NCBI GenBank assembly: GCA_964560875.1
Contig: CAZLMW010000007.1
Location: 1-64,000 of the forward strand
Length of the DNA stretch: 64,000 bases
DNA from: CAZLMW01 sp964560875
GTDB lineage: Bacteria; Myxococcota_A; UBA9042
Direction: 5' to 3'
The notes beneath the pieces are model-generated. The model was not told the DNA's origin and ran no database searches. It was given only the letters and a program-made list of their open reading frames with translations. Within the stretch, counting starts at the first letter, position 1, and the number at the start of each line of letters is the position of its first letter. Positions 27,451 to 38,000 of this stretch are shown in pieces. The position numbers and the translations under genes are program-made.

Positions 27451-28662
27451 TCAACCGCTCCTTTCGTCTTCGACCCGGGCGCCAGAAGCAGCCACGAAGT
27501 CGTCGCGATGGACGAGCTCAGGTGCCGGCAGCCAGCCGAGGATGTCGGCGATCTCCGAGGTCCGCTTGCCATGGATCTTGCGTGCGTCTTCGGCGTCGTA
27601 GCGCGACAGGCCGCGGCCGAGCACGTCACCCTCTTCGTCCTTGATCAGCACCGCATCGCCGACCCCGAAGCGACCGTGAACTTCGCGTACACCGGCGGGC
27701 AACAAGGACTTTCCGTCGTGCAGAAGCGCTCGGACCGCGCCGCGATCGAGCACGAGGTGACCGCGGCTACGGACGGACGCGAGGATCCACTTGCGGCGCC
27801 CCGTGAGCTTGCCGCCACCGGGCACAAAAAGCGTCCCGATCGGGTCACCTGAGAGGATCGCGGGCAGCTGATCAGGCTTGCGGCCGTTGGCGACGATCGT
27901 GACGATGCCAACCTCGGCAGCCTTGCGCGCGGCGAGCACCTTGCTGCGCATGCCGCCGGTTCCAAACTTGCTGGCGCCCTCTGTCGCGATACCGAGCACC
28001 CGATCGTCGCGCGCAGAGACCGCCTGGAAACGGCGCGCGTCCGGGTCTTTGTGGGGATCGGCGGTGTAGAGCCCGTCGACCTCGGTGAGCAACAGCAGCA
28101 CCTGCGCCTCAACAAGCTGGGCGGCCTGGGCGGCGAGCGCGTCGTTGTCGCCAAAGCGGATCTCTTCGACGGCGACCGTGTCGTTTTCGTTGATGATCGG
28201 CAGCACGCCCACGTCCATGAGCTCGGACGTGACGCGGCGCGCGTGCAGAAATCGGCGCCGATCGCCAAGGTCGCTGTGCGTCAGCAAGACCTGCGCGACA
28301 TGCAGACCACGCATCGCCATCTGCGACCGGTAGCGGGCCATCAAGGCGGACTGACCCAGCGCCGCAAGCGCCTGTTTGCCAAGGGTTCCCGTGCCCCGAT
28401 CAGCCGCGCCTGGCACCTGGCCAACGATGCCGCGACCGAGCGCGACGGCACCCGAGCTGACGAGCAAGACCTGGCGACCGCTGGCCATCAGCTCCGCGAT
28501 CGCGCCGCACAGCTGTTGGAAGACACTGTCAACGATCGCGCCATCGGGCCCGCAGAGCACCTGGGAGCCAACTTTGACCACGACACGCCGCGCGTCGCCC
28601 AGCATCGAGCGCACGACACCGTCGGAAACCTCATCGGGCAGGCTGTTTTGCGGATCGACCAT
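27451..28662 (-). CDS. proB: Glutamate 5-kinase
   Basis: First enzyme of proline synthesis: it phosphorylates glutamate with ATP to glutamate-5-phosphate (EC 2.7.2.11). The 403-residue protein has the amino-acid kinase fold with VVKVGSQVL near residue 28, SSGAVALGRG, PIINENDTVAVEE, FGDNDALAAQ and GTGGMRSKV. A C-terminal PUA domain (about 300-390) is typical of long bacterial ProB. The next step enzyme (ProA) is not adjacent. The start ATG at 28662 is preceded only by a weak GAGAAA. It follows murA by 67 bases and is the first gene of a tightly coupled run proB-NRDE-Kelch-hydrolase. Confidence 0.94.
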   Translation of the reverse strand: MVDPQNSLPDEVSDGVVRSMLGDARRVVVKVGSQVLCGPDGAIVDSVFQQLCGAIAELMASGRQVLLVSSGAVALGRGIVGQVPGAADRGTGTLGKQALAALGQSALMARYRSQMAMRGLHVAQVLLTHSDLGDRRRFLHARRVTSELMDVGVLPIINENDTVAVEEIRFGDNDALAAQAAQLVEAQVLLLLTEVDGLYTADPHKDPDARRFQAVSARDDRVLGIATEGASKFGTGGMRSKVLAARKAAEVGIVTIVANGRKPDQLPAILSGDPIGTLFVPGGGKLTGRRKWILASVRSRGHLVLDRGAVRALLHDGKSLLPAGVREVHGRFGVGDAVLIKDEEGDVLGRGLSRYDAEDARKIHGKRTSEIADILGWLPAPELVHRDDFVAASGARVEDERSG

Positions 28663-28729
28663 CGGATTTTGGCGATTTCTCGGGCTTCTTGGCGTCTTGA
28701 TTGCGCCAGGGCCGTAAACTCGGCGTCTT

Positions 28730-30010
28730 TTACGCGTCCACGCGCTCGATTCGCGCCCCAAGTGAGCGGAGCTTTTCATCGATGCGCTCGTAACCGCGGT
28801 CGATCTGGCGAATGTTGTAGATGCGACTCTTGCCCCGGGCACACAGCGCGGCGATCAACAGCGACATCCCGGCGCGAACATCCGGGCTCTCGAGCCGCGA
28901 TGCATACAGCTGCGACGGCCCGACAACGACGACGCGGTGGGGATCGCACAGGATGATCTGCGCGCCCATGCCGATGAGCGCGTCGACGAAGAACATGCGC
29001 CCCTCGAACATCTTCTCGAAGAACAGCACCGTGCCCCGGCTTTGCGTCGCCACCGTGATCGCGATGCTCATCAGGTCAGTGGGAAACTGTGGCCAGGGCG
29101 CGTCGTCGATCTTGGGCACGTGACCGCTCATGTCGGCGCGCACCTCGAGCCGTTGGCGGCCGGGAACCAGCAGGCTGTTGCCCATCAGCTTGGTCTTGAC
29201 GCCGAGCCGCTGAAAAACCATCCGCACCATGCGCAGGTGGTCGGGCACGATCTCGTCGATCCAAAGTTCGCCGCCGGTGACCGCCGCGAGGCCGATCATC
29301 GATCCAACCTCGAGGTAATCGGGACCAATGCGGTGATCGCAGCCCGCGAGCTTGTCGACGCCGTCGATCACGATGCAGTTGGTGCCGTGGCCAGCGATCT
29401 TGGCGCCCATCTTGATCAGCATCTCGGCGATGCCCTGCACATGGGGTTCACACGCGGCGTTGCGCAGGACCGTGCGGCCCTTGGCGGTCGCGGCGGCCAT
29501 CAGCAGGTTTTCGGTCGCCGTGACCGAGGCTTCGTCCAGGAAGATGTCGGTGCCGACCAGGCCCTCGGTCTGCCCGTGGAAGGTGCTGCCAAACTCGAAG
29601 TGGGCGTCGAGGCGTTCGAGCCCGTGGAAGTGCGTGTCGAGGCGCCGCCGACCGATCACATCGCCACCGGGAGGCGGCAGATCGACATCGTTGGCGCGGC
29701 CGAGCAGGGGGCCGGCGAAGAGGATCGAAGCGCGGACGCGGCGGGCCATCTCGGTCGGGATCGACGTGGTCTTGAGCTTGGGGGTGTGCAGGCGCAACCG
29801 ATGCGGGTTTTCGTACACGACATCGGTGCCGAGCTCGCGGAGGATGTCGAGCATCACGCGCACATCGAGGATGTCGGGCACGTTGTCGAGAACGACCACC
29901 TGGTCGGTAAGCAGCGCACAAGCGATGGCGGGGAGCGCCTCGTTCTTGTTGCCGGACACAGTGATGCGCCCGCCCAGCGGCACGCCGCCCTCGATGTGAA
30001 ACGCTTGCAT
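28730..30010 (-). CDS. murA: UDP-N-acetylglucosamine 1-carboxyvinyltransferase (Asp at fosfomycin site)
   Basis: Transfers enolpyruvate from PEP to UDP-GlcNAc, the first committed step of peptidoglycan synthesis in the cytoplasm. The 426-residue protein shows NKNEALP at 21-27 with Lys22 and Asn23 of the active site. In the loop that normally reads GGC-x-IG-x-RP the sequence is GGDVIGRRRLDTH, so Asp117 replaces the catalytic-loop Cys115 of E. coli. Cys-to-Asp at this position is known to give natural fosfomycin resistance in other bacteria. The ATG immediately follows the recF stop (TAG-ATG), so the two genes are coupled. Confidence 0.94.
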   Translation of the reverse strand: MQAFHIEGGVPLGGRITVSGNKNEALPAIACALLTDQVVVLDNVPDILDVRVMLDILRELGTDVVYENPHRLRLHTPKLKTTSIPTEMARRVRASILFAGPLLGRANDVDLPPPGGDVIGRRRLDTHFHGLERLDAHFEFGSTFHGQTEGLVGTDIFLDEASVTATENLLMAAATAKGRTVLRNAACEPHVQGIAEMLIKMGAKIAGHGTNCIVIDGVDKLAGCDHRIGPDYLEVGSMIGLAAVTGGELWIDEIVPDHLRMVRMVFQRLGVKTKLMGNSLLVPGRQRLEVRADMSGHVPKIDDAPWPQFPTDLMSIAITVATQSRGTVLFFEKMFEGRMFFVDALIGMGAQIILCDPHRVVVVGPSQLYASRLESPDVRAGMSLLIAALCARGKSRIYNIRQIDRGYERIDEKLRSLGARIERVDA

Positions 30011-31168
30011 CTACGCTCCTTGCGAACCGGTCGAAGACGCGGGTTCGCTGCCACCGGGCGCCGTTCGGCGGGCGATGGTGCCCGAAACGACGTTGAAAAT
30101 CGCGGTGGGCGCCGTCACCAGGATGTGAGCGGCGTCGGTTGTCGTGAGAAATACCTGCCCACCAAGCGCGTCGAGATGCGCCATGAGCGCGGCGTTGCGG
30201 GTCTTATCGAGCTCGCTGCTGACGTCGTCCATCAGCAAGATCGGCGGCTCGCCGTGGGTCCGTTCGAGGCTGCGCAGCTCGGCGATCTTCATCGCGAGAA
30301 CCATCGCCCGGCACTGTCCCTGGCTGGCATGAACGCGCGCCGGGCGGCCGTTGAGCTCGAGGATGAGGTCATCGTGGTGCGGCCCAACCGACGTGAACCC
30401 GCGGCGTCGATCGGTGTCGCGGCGAGCGCCCAGCTCTGCGGTGATCAGCTCGGCGCGCTCGTCCACATCGAGGCATCCGCCACCGACCTTGGCGTGATAG
30501 CGCAACGAACAGCGCAACGAATCGGGCGCGAAGGCTGAGAATTCTTCCTGCACGCGGATCATGAAGTCGTTCACGAAGGTCTCGCGGTGGACGCCGACCG
30601 TGGCGCCGCTACGACTCAGAAGGTCATCGAAGACGTCGAGCATTCCCGCATCGATCGATCGGCCGACGTGGTCGCGGAGCAGCGCGTTGCGGTTGGCGAG
30701 CGCCTTTTCGTAGGTCCGCATCGCCTTGAGAAAGTCGCGATCGTGCGTCCAGATGGCGCGATCGAGGTAGCGACGGCGGTGGGCGGGTTCAGCGAACGGC
30801 AGCCGCAGATCATCGGGCGTAAAAAGCACCGCGACGAGCTTGCCGAGGTAATCGCGCCCGCGGTCCTGCTTCTTGCCGTCGATGAACACAATATTGCGGC
30901 CACCCCCGATCCGAAGCCCGACATCTGTGCTGGCGCCGTGATGACGAATGCGCGCGCCCAGCTCGGCGTGATCGCGGTCAAAAGCGATGGTTTCAGCGAG
31001 CCGACGGGTGCGGAAACTGCGCAGACCAGCGAGCAACCAGATGGTCTCGAGCGTGTTGGTCTTGCCCTGGCCATTGTCGCCGGTGAGCACATTGAAGCGC
31101 GGATCCGGGTAGATCTCGACACCCGACAGGTTGCGAAAACCGTCGGCAAAAAGCCGCTCGAGATGCAC
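30011..31168 (-). CDS. recF: DNA replication/repair protein RecF
   Basis: SMC-like ATPase that helps load RecA on single-stranded gaps. The 385-residue protein has Walker A GDNGQGKT (30-37), the ABC-type signature ASQGQ (281-285), and Walker B LLMDD (311-315) followed by VSSELD. The start is GTG with GGGGA upstream. It lies 39 bases after dnaN and directly before murA, so dnaN-recF-murA form one minus-strand unit. In many bacteria dnaA, dnaN and recF are adjacent. Here dnaN-recF lies about 11 kb from dnaA and points the other way. Confidence 0.96.
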   Translation of the reverse strand: MHLERLFADGFRNLSGVEIYPDPRFNVLTGDNGQGKTNTLETIWLLAGLRSFRTRRLAETIAFDRDHAELGARIRHHGASTDVGLRIGGGRNIVFIDGKKQDRGRDYLGKLVAVLFTPDDLRLPFAEPAHRRRYLDRAIWTHDRDFLKAMRTYEKALANRNALLRDHVGRSIDAGMLDVFDDLLSRSGATVGVHRETFVNDFMIRVQEEFSAFAPDSLRCSLRYHAKVGGGCLDVDERAELITAELGARRDTDRRRGFTSVGPHHDDLILELNGRPARVHASQGQCRAMVLAMKIAELRSLERTHGEPPILLMDDVSSELDKTRNAALMAHLDALGGQVFLTTTDAAHILVTAPTAIFNVVSGTIARRTAPGGSEPASSTGSQGA

Positions 31169-31207
31169 GAGATCCCCGCTGAGTTACGGGCCGATGAGGG
31201 CGATCGT

Positions 31208-32356
31208 CTAAAGACGCATGGGCATGACGACGAACGTGGCGCCGGGCGATTCTTCGCTGTGAAGCAAGCAGGGTGAGAACTGGTCGCTCACTTCGAGGGT
31301 CAGCTTGTCGACCTTGAGCGCGCTGCACACGTCGAGCAGGTACTTGGGGTTGAAGCCCACAGAGACGGACGCGCCGGCGTAATCGGGCAGCGGAATCTCC
31401 TCGTAGGCGTCGCCGCGGTCGGCGTGCAGCATCTCGAGGGTCATGCGGCCGGGCGCGTCGCCTTCGGGTTCGAGATCGACGCGAAGCAGGTTGTTCTTGC
31501 CGCTGGCGAGGGCCGAAACGCGACGGATGGCGGCGACAAGGGTCGCGCGGGACAGCAACACGCCATGTTCACCCGGATCGGGCAGGACGCGCTGGTATTC
31601 GGGGAAGGTCTCGTCGATTTGGCGAACCTGTAGCCGCGCGCGATCGCTCACGAAAACGATGTTGCGACCGATCAGCTCGATGCGAACGTAGGGGTCGGAG
31701 CCGTCGAGAATGCGCTGCAGCTCGTGCGCGCCGCGGCGGTGAACGATGCACTTGTAGGCGGCGCCGTCATAGTCGATCGCGTCGATCTCGCGCTCCACCT
31801 TGGACAGGCGATGGCCGTCGGTGGACACCATGATCAGCTTGGCGCGGTTGGTCCCGGCGCCCTCGATCTCGAGCAATACGCCGTTGAGCGCGGGGCGGCT
31901 CTCATCGGTAGACGAGGAAAACAACGTCTGCGCCAACATCTCCTGGATGTGCTGCTTTTCGACCGACAAACCGGCGCCAGCGCCCTCTTCCTCGACGTCG
32001 GGGAACTCTTCGGGAGCGAGTCCGTTGAGGTTGAACCGCCCCTGGCCCGACTTCATCTGCACGCGCACGCGGTGTTGATCGTCGGCGGACAGCTCGACAT
32101 CGGTGCCATCGGGCAGCACGCGAACAACGTCGAAGAAATCGCGCCCGTTGACCAGCGCGGCGCCGGCCTCTTCGACCTCGGCGGTGACTTCGGCGGTCAG
32201 CGTGATGTCGTAATCGGTCGCGGTGAACGTCAGCGTGCCGTCGGCAGCGGCGAGGTGAACGCAGGCGAGCACGTTGTGCGGGGTCTTGCGGTCTACAACG
32301 CCCTGGGCCCGGTGCAACGGCACGGCAAGCGCGCTCTTGTCGATGGAAACTCGCAT
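31208..32356 (-). CDS. dnaN: DNA polymerase III beta subunit (sliding clamp)
   Basis: Ring-shaped processivity clamp that holds the replicative polymerase on DNA; a dimer of three-domain subunits. The 382-residue protein has the usual MRVSIDKSAL start, the central GVLLEIEGAG...MVSTDGHRLSKVE segment and the typical C-terminal VVMPMRL. GAGGAG lies just before the ATG at 32356, which fixes the start inside a longer open frame. Its downstream partner is recF. The spacing and strand place it in the origin neighbourhood. Confidence 0.97.
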   Translation of the reverse strand: MRVSIDKSALAVPLHRAQGVVDRKTPHNVLACVHLAAADGTLTFTATDYDITLTAEVTAEVEEAGAALVNGRDFFDVVRVLPDGTDVELSADDQHRVRVQMKSGQGRFNLNGLAPEEFPDVEEEGAGAGLSVEKQHIQEMLAQTLFSSSTDESRPALNGVLLEIEGAGTNRAKLIMVSTDGHRLSKVEREIDAIDYDGAAYKCIVHRRGAHELQRILDGSDPYVRIELIGRNIVFVSDRARLQVRQIDETFPEYQRVLPDPGEHGVLLSRATLVAAIRRVSALASGKNNLLRVDLEPEGDAPGRMTLEMLHADRGDAYEEIPLPDYAGASVSVGFNPKYLLDVCSALKVDKLTLEVSDQFSPCLLHSEESPGATFVVMPMRL

Positions 32357-32447
32357 GGGCTCCTCGTTGGACAGCCGACGTGATGTCGAGGGGGCCATCT
32401 TCTACCGCTCTTGGGATCCCATGAAAAGGGTCCGTCGAGAGGCTGAT

Positions 32448-34349
32448 TCAAGGTTTGGCGGACGCGAGATTGCCGGGTGCGACGAGGATCTCGAAGCGGC
32501 CATCGGCGTCGGTGACCGCCGAGCCGAGCAAGTGCGTCTGCATCATCACCTGGACCGCGTCGATACGGCGGGCAGCGGCCTGCAGCTCCTTGTCGGACAC
32601 GCGCAGCGACGACTTGGCCAGCACGTCGATCAAAACACCGGCCTGCGGCTTACCCTTGGTGCCGAGGATACGCCCGTGCAAAACCGTGGGCGAAAGGGCG
32701 TTGAGCTCGATGTCATGCGGCGCGGTGTCGGCCTTGGACGGGGCCTTGACCTCGATCACGTCGGCCAGGGTGCGGGCCAACCCGATCTGCGAGGGTGGAC
32801 GCACGATCATGGCGTAGCGGCCCGGGTCCAACCATGCGGCGAAACGGCCCTGGTCGTCGGCGGTCACGAATATGGGCGCGAGCGATGTGTCACCGAGAAC
32901 CACGCCGGCGGCGGCAGGCAGGGGCTGGATGGTGACTTTGGCGTTGGCGACCGGCTTGTTGAGGTACTGCACGACACCGTGGACCTTGCGGCGGGATGGG
33001 CAGCGGATCGGATCGGCGGTGGCGGCGAGCTCGACCTGCTTGGACCACGCGCCGCTGCTGGTGTTGGCCGGTGGCGCGACGGCGATGATTCCCGTGCCCG
33101 AAAAGACCTGGACCTTGATGCCGCCGGTGCCGTCGCTGACGGCGCTTCGGACCGACCTGAAATCGCTGATGGAGTCGACCGCCTGCCAGCCGGATCCGCC
33201 GTTGTCGCCGCTCTTCACGCATCGCTTGGGCGAAGTCAGGGGCCTGATGACACGCACCCGGACCCCAGCAAGCGTCAGGCCGTGATCGCCGCGAATTTCG
33301 CGGACCAGCAGGTGATTGGCGGGCAATGGGCCGAGGTCGAGCTCGCCCAGGTCGTGCTTGATGACCGCTTCTTTGTGCAGCGCCGCGATGTCGATCGGCT
33401 GCGTCCAGGTGCCCGATGGCAAAGACGCGGCGAGTTTATCGCTCTCATCGTTGGCCTGGTCAGGGTCGAGCTTGTTGATCGTCGGTGAGAAATCGAGGTG
33501 GACCTTGCCGGCAGCGGCCTCCACGGCGACTTCGAAGCGGCCATCCGCGTCGGTGACGGCGGCGCTCGATCGTTGGCGTCCGTCGTCGTCGACAAGGGCC
33601 ACACGCAGGGTTGGGATCGCGGTGCAATCGGCGCCACATGGCGTCGCGGAGGCGGGGCCCGACACGGCATCACAGGCTGCTGACTTGGGTCGCGAAACGA
33701 TGCGGCCGGCGACGCGAATCACATCGGGGGCGACGGGCAGCTTGATCGCGAGCGCATCGATGTCGCCGCCGATCATCACCCGTTCATAGCGAGGCGCGAG
33801 GTCGGCGCTTTCGGGCCAAAAAGCGACGTTGTAGGTGTGACCGGGCTGCACGCGCAGATCGAACACGTACTGCGTGAAGTCGGTGGTTTCGCCGGCGGGT
33901 TTGCTCGGGTTGAGCACGCTCGCGGTGGTGTAGCGAAGCCAGGTGCCGTCGACGAGGCCGGGCGCCGTAGCGATCAAGGTGCCGGGGATGAACTCGCTGA
34001 GGCCGCGACCTTTCGTGCCCAGTTTGACGGTGCCGCGCACACGGGCCGGCGTGGTCAGCTGCCAGTTGGTTGCCGCGGGCATTTCACCGCCGACTTGCGC
34101 GGCGAAGTGTTCTTCGACCAGGCCGGAGCTCGGACCGGGCGACACACGCATGACGACGGGATGTTCGTGCAACGAGGAATGGATGCAGAAGCGGCGTTGA
34201 AAACACCGTTGGCTGCCGGCGCAGTCGCTGTCGACCTGGCAACGGCCGGACTCACTGACCTCGGAGACCACGGTGCACGCCGATGTCGCCGCGAGGGCGA
34301 GGACCATCGAGACGACGAAGCCGAGGCGAGCGGGACGCGGAAGGGCCAT
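32448..34349 (-). CDS. Lipoprotein with carboxypeptidase-regulatory-like repeats
   Basis: The 633-residue protein has a lipoprotein signal (lipobox TSAC, Cys25) and a short Cys-rich segment (CQVDSDCAGSQRCFQRRFC, 19 residues). Several beta-sandwich segments follow of the kind found in carboxypeptidase-regulatory or transthyretin-like domains. The phrase VTDADGRFEV or VTADDQGRF recurs (three times), with nearby PGRYAMIV and GKPQAGVLIDV. Such domains are structural or binding modules of exported proteins. The ATG shares one base with the preceding stop (TGATG), so it is coupled to the small lipoprotein upstream. Confidence 0.8.
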   Translation of the reverse strand: MALPRPARLGFVVSMVLALAATSACTVVSEVSESGRCQVDSDCAGSQRCFQRRFCIHSSLHEHPVVMRVSPGPSSGLVEEHFAAQVGGEMPAATNWQLTTPARVRGTVKLGTKGRGLSEFIPGTLIATAPGLVDGTWLRYTTASVLNPSKPAGETTDFTQYVFDLRVQPGHTYNVAFWPESADLAPRYERVMIGGDIDALAIKLPVAPDVIRVAGRIVSRPKSAACDAVSGPASATPCGADCTAIPTLRVALVDDDGRQRSSAAVTDADGRFEVAVEAAAGKVHLDFSPTINKLDPDQANDESDKLAASLPSGTWTQPIDIAALHKEAVIKHDLGELDLGPLPANHLLVREIRGDHGLTLAGVRVRVIRPLTSPKRCVKSGDNGGSGWQAVDSISDFRSVRSAVSDGTGGIKVQVFSGTGIIAVAPPANTSSGAWSKQVELAATADPIRCPSRRKVHGVVQYLNKPVANAKVTIQPLPAAAGVVLGDTSLAPIFVTADDQGRFAAWLDPGRYAMIVRPPSQIGLARTLADVIEVKAPSKADTAPHDIELNALSPTVLHGRILGTKGKPQAGVLIDVLAKSSLRVSDKELQAAARRIDAVQVMMQTHLLGSAVTDADGRFEILVAPGNLASAKP

Positions 34350-34831
34350 CACTTCGGGCAGGCGTTCTTGGTTTCGATCTCCCAGATGACGGCGTCGAAC
34401 ACCGCTCCATCCTGAAAATCGAGCGGCTTGGTGGTCTTTGGTGTGCGCTCTCCATGGCTGACGACCACCCAGAGGTGGTGGCGCTTGGCGTTGGGGTTGG
34501 GTTTGTTGCAGATCGTCAGGAAGCAGCGCGCTTCGCCGCCGCAGGTTTGCCAGGTCTCAATCAGCTGCCCGGGTTCGAAGTCGTAGTACCAGCTGATCTG
34601 CACGTCGAGGTCGCTTGGTGTCGTCTTGATCGCGTCGGAGATCTCGAAAAAGTTGCCCGCCTCGACGAGGTCAAACCGCACCGGCGTCTCCAGCGACGGG
34701 GTCACGCGGTGTTTTTCGATGACGATCGTGGCGTCCTGCACAGCGGCCGTTTCCACCTCGGGCAGCGCGACACAGGCCACATTGACCAGCGCCGACAGCC
34801 CGAGCATCAACCCGCCAACAAACCGCAGCAT
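34349..34831 (-). CDS. Small lipoprotein of unknown function
   Basis: The chosen ATG at 34831 gives a compact 20-residue lipoprotein signal ending in lipobox VNVAC (Cys20) and a 160-residue protein. An upstream ATG at 34882 gives a longer N-terminus; neither has a clear ribosome-binding site. The mature part is soluble, with a Trp/Tyr-rich segment (DVQISWYYDFEPGQLIETW) and four cysteines in TCGGEARCFLTIC and the final NACPK. No family was recognised. The stop shares a base with the next lipoprotein start, which suggests a joint role. Confidence 0.68.
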   Translation of the reverse strand: MLRFVGGLMLGLSALVNVACVALPEVETAAVQDATIVIEKHRVTPSLETPVRFDLVEAGNFFEISDAIKTTPSDLDVQISWYYDFEPGQLIETWQTCGGEARCFLTICNKPNPNAKRHHLWVVVSHGERTPKTTKPLDFQDGAVFDAVIWEIETKNACPK

Positions 34832-35064
34832 GCGGCGCAGCAGGTCGCTTGGAAAAAAAGCAAGAAGCGTGCCGGCGGTCATCGTGTGGCGGACAAGGGG
34901 TTGCAGATCACGGTGTTGCGACCCGATGTTCCGCGCAGGAAAGCACGTCAGAGGGGGCGCCGACACCCGATCAGCATGACATCGCTGTCGTGGGCCCGCA
35001 AATCGTTTCCACCGCAAAAACCCAGTACTCCAGCCATGTTGGGCCAGCGCCGGGGGATGAATTC

Positions 35065-38000
35065 TCAGTTGGAAGCGGCGAGCTCGGCTTGCGCGATCTT
35101 GAGCAAGTTGCGGTACTTGCTGTTGCGCGGGTCGAGTGAGACGGCCTTCTTCAAGTACAGGACCTTGAGCCGCGCCTTGGTCGCCTTTTGCGCCAGTGCA
35201 GCCATCTTGGACGCCTTCTTCTGCTTGGCGGTCATGGGCTTGGTGCCCTTGCTGCTCACGCTCGTCTTCTTGGCGGCTTTCTTGGCGGCGGCTTTCTTGG
35301 CGGCGGCTTTCTTGGCGGCTTGGGCGGCGCGGCGGGCGGCGACGGCTTTCTTGGCCTTTTCGGCAGCCTTGCGCGCTTGCTCAGCCTTCGCTTCTTCAGC
35401 GGCCTTGCGCTTGGCTTCGCGACGTTTGGCGGCCTCACGACGGCGCGAACGCGAGCTATCGGACCGCGCTTTGTCGGCCCTGCGCGCCTTTTCGGCCTTC
35501 GCTTCTTCGGCGGCCTTGGCGTCAGCAGCGGCCTTGGCTTCGGCGGCGGCCTTGGCTTCGGCGGCGGCCTTGGATTCGGCAGCGGCCTTGGCGTCAGCAG
35601 CGGCCTTGGCTTCGGCTTCGAGTTTCGCAGCTTCGGCGACCTTCGCAGCTTCGGCAGCTTTGGCCTCTTCGGCGGCCCTGGCAGCTTCGGCAACTTTGGC
35701 TTCCTCGGCGGCTTTGGCTTCCTCGGCGGCCTTGGATTCGGCAGCGGCCTTGGCTTCACCTTCGGCGGGTTGGTCGCCGGCAGCAGCGCGACGGGCCAAC
35801 TCGCGGCGCGCCATCGCACGGCACATTTCGGCCGGCGCGTTGCCAGCGTTGAGCGCCAGCGCGGCCTCGGCCTTCTTGAGCGCCTCGTCCGGTTTGCCGC
35901 CATCGGTCGTCAGCAGCTTGTTGCACTCGGCGACCAGGACGCGAACCTTGGCGTCCGGGTCTTCGGCCGGGGCGGTGCCTTCTTCGTCGGCTTTGGCGGC
36001 GGCGGGGGCCCCCGAATCGGCGGCGGGTTTGGCAGCAGGCTCGGCTTTTTCGGAGGCGGCCGGGTCGGCTTGGGGAGGCGTCACTTCCACGGGCGCGGCC
36101 GCGGAGGGCTTTGCGCCTTTGCCCTTCTTGTGGTCGTCCGGGATGTTCCAGATCATGTAGGCGACGGAACCGATCGCGGCGGCGGCCACGATCAACAACA
36201 CGACGACGAGCCCTCTGCCCGGCCCGCGATGTTCCATGGGTGGCGCCGCTTCGTGCAGAGCGGTCTTGGGACCCGCGGAGTCATCGACGAAGAACGCCGA
36301 CTCGGCCAACTCGACGCGCCGCGTCCGGTCGGTCATCGGACGGTTGTGAGCCTTGCGGCCCTTGGCCGGCGTCACCGTGATTTCGGCGTGCGCGCCTTGC
36401 CCTCGCTTGGCGGGACTACCGGTACCCGCGTCCGTTTTCGGCAGCGACGACTTGGCGGATTTCTTATCGGCCTTCTTCGGCTTCGTGTCGGCCTTGCCGG
36501 TCGGCTTCTTGTCGGCCTTGCCGGTCGGCTTCTTGTCCTTGGGTGGAGTCGCAACAGGCGCCGCGACGGGCGGATCGTCGACCGTGATCTCGGCTTCGGA
36601 CACCGGCTGGGAGGCGACCGTGGCCTTGACGGCACCATCACTGGCGCGTCCACGTTTGCCGCGGCGTTTGCCACGGCGTTTGCCGCGCCGACCCCGTTTT
36701 TCCGACACCTCGGCGGCCGGCTGTGTCTCGGCAACCGGAGTGTCCGGTTCGCGCTGAGACGCGTTGGTTCGCATCGCCTGTTCGATATCGCTGAGCGACA
36801 TCTGCTCGGTAGCGGCGACCTTCTCTTCCTCGTCCCGCAGCGCTTCGACAAGCGCGCTACCCATCTTGAGCGTGCGTCCGTCATCGACGAGCACGGCGTC
36901 GGGCAGATCGGCTGTCGGGGCTGGTTTGTCGTCGGACGTGGCGGCTTCGGCGGCGGCCTTGGTGGCGGCTTCTTCAGCAGCTTTCGCGGCGGCTTCTTCG
37001 GCGGCTTTGGCGGCAGCGGCATCCTCGGCGGCTTTCGCGGCAGCGGCTTGTTCAGCTTTCGCGGCAGCTTCTTGGGCGGCCTTCGCGGCAGCGGCATCCT
37101 CGGCGGCTTTCGCGGCAGCGGCTTGTTCAGCTTTCGCAGCAGCTTCTTGGGCGGCCTTCGCGGCGGCAGCTTCTTGGGCAGCCTTCGCGGCAGCTTCTTC
37201 GGCGGCAGCTTCTTCGGCGGCCCTCGCAGCGGCAGCATCCTCGGCAGCTTTCGCGGCGGCTTCTTCGGCGGCCCTCGCGGCGGCAGCTTCTTGGGCAGCC
37301 TTCGCGGCAGCTTCTTCAGCGGCCTTGGCGGCGGCACCACCATCGCCCGCGCTCAACGGCGGCAGCGGATCTTCGACCAGCGCGTCCGGCGCCCATTGTT
37401 CGGACACTGTCTGCAGCCCCGCAAACCAGTCGGCGACGGCCGCGCGCTTGTCGGGGTCTTTGTGCAGCGCGGGTCCGTTGGCTGCCTGCAGGTCTTTGAC
37501 GCCCTTGAGCGCCGGTTTGACCAGGTCGAGGCGCAGCGGTTTTTCGATCGCCTGCCGCTTGAGGGTCATCAGCGGCTGTTTGGAACGGAACGGAGGCTTG
37601 CCTGCGGCGCTCGCCCAAACGACAAGGGCTGCGGAGTAGAGATCGGAGTTGCCGCGCGGGTCTTTGCCCTTGCACACCTCGGCGGGCATGAACTCGGGCG
37701 CGCCGTAAAAACCGTCGGCGGTGGCCCCGGTCTTGTACGCTGGCAGCAGTCGCCACCAACCGTAGCCAAAGCTGCGGCTACGCGCGTCGAGCGAGTCGCC
37801 TTCGAGCCAGAGCCGGTGCGGGCCGAGGTCGAGGTGAACGACACCAGCGCTCTCAGCCTGCGTCAGCGCGCGGGCGAGACCCAGTCCCAGGCGGGCGATC
37901 TGCGGCATCTTGGTGCGCAGCCGTCCTTCGAAGAGCTTGGACAGCAAGATGCCGTCGCCGCCTTCACTGAACAGCCACCCGCGGCCGTCATGACGACCCC

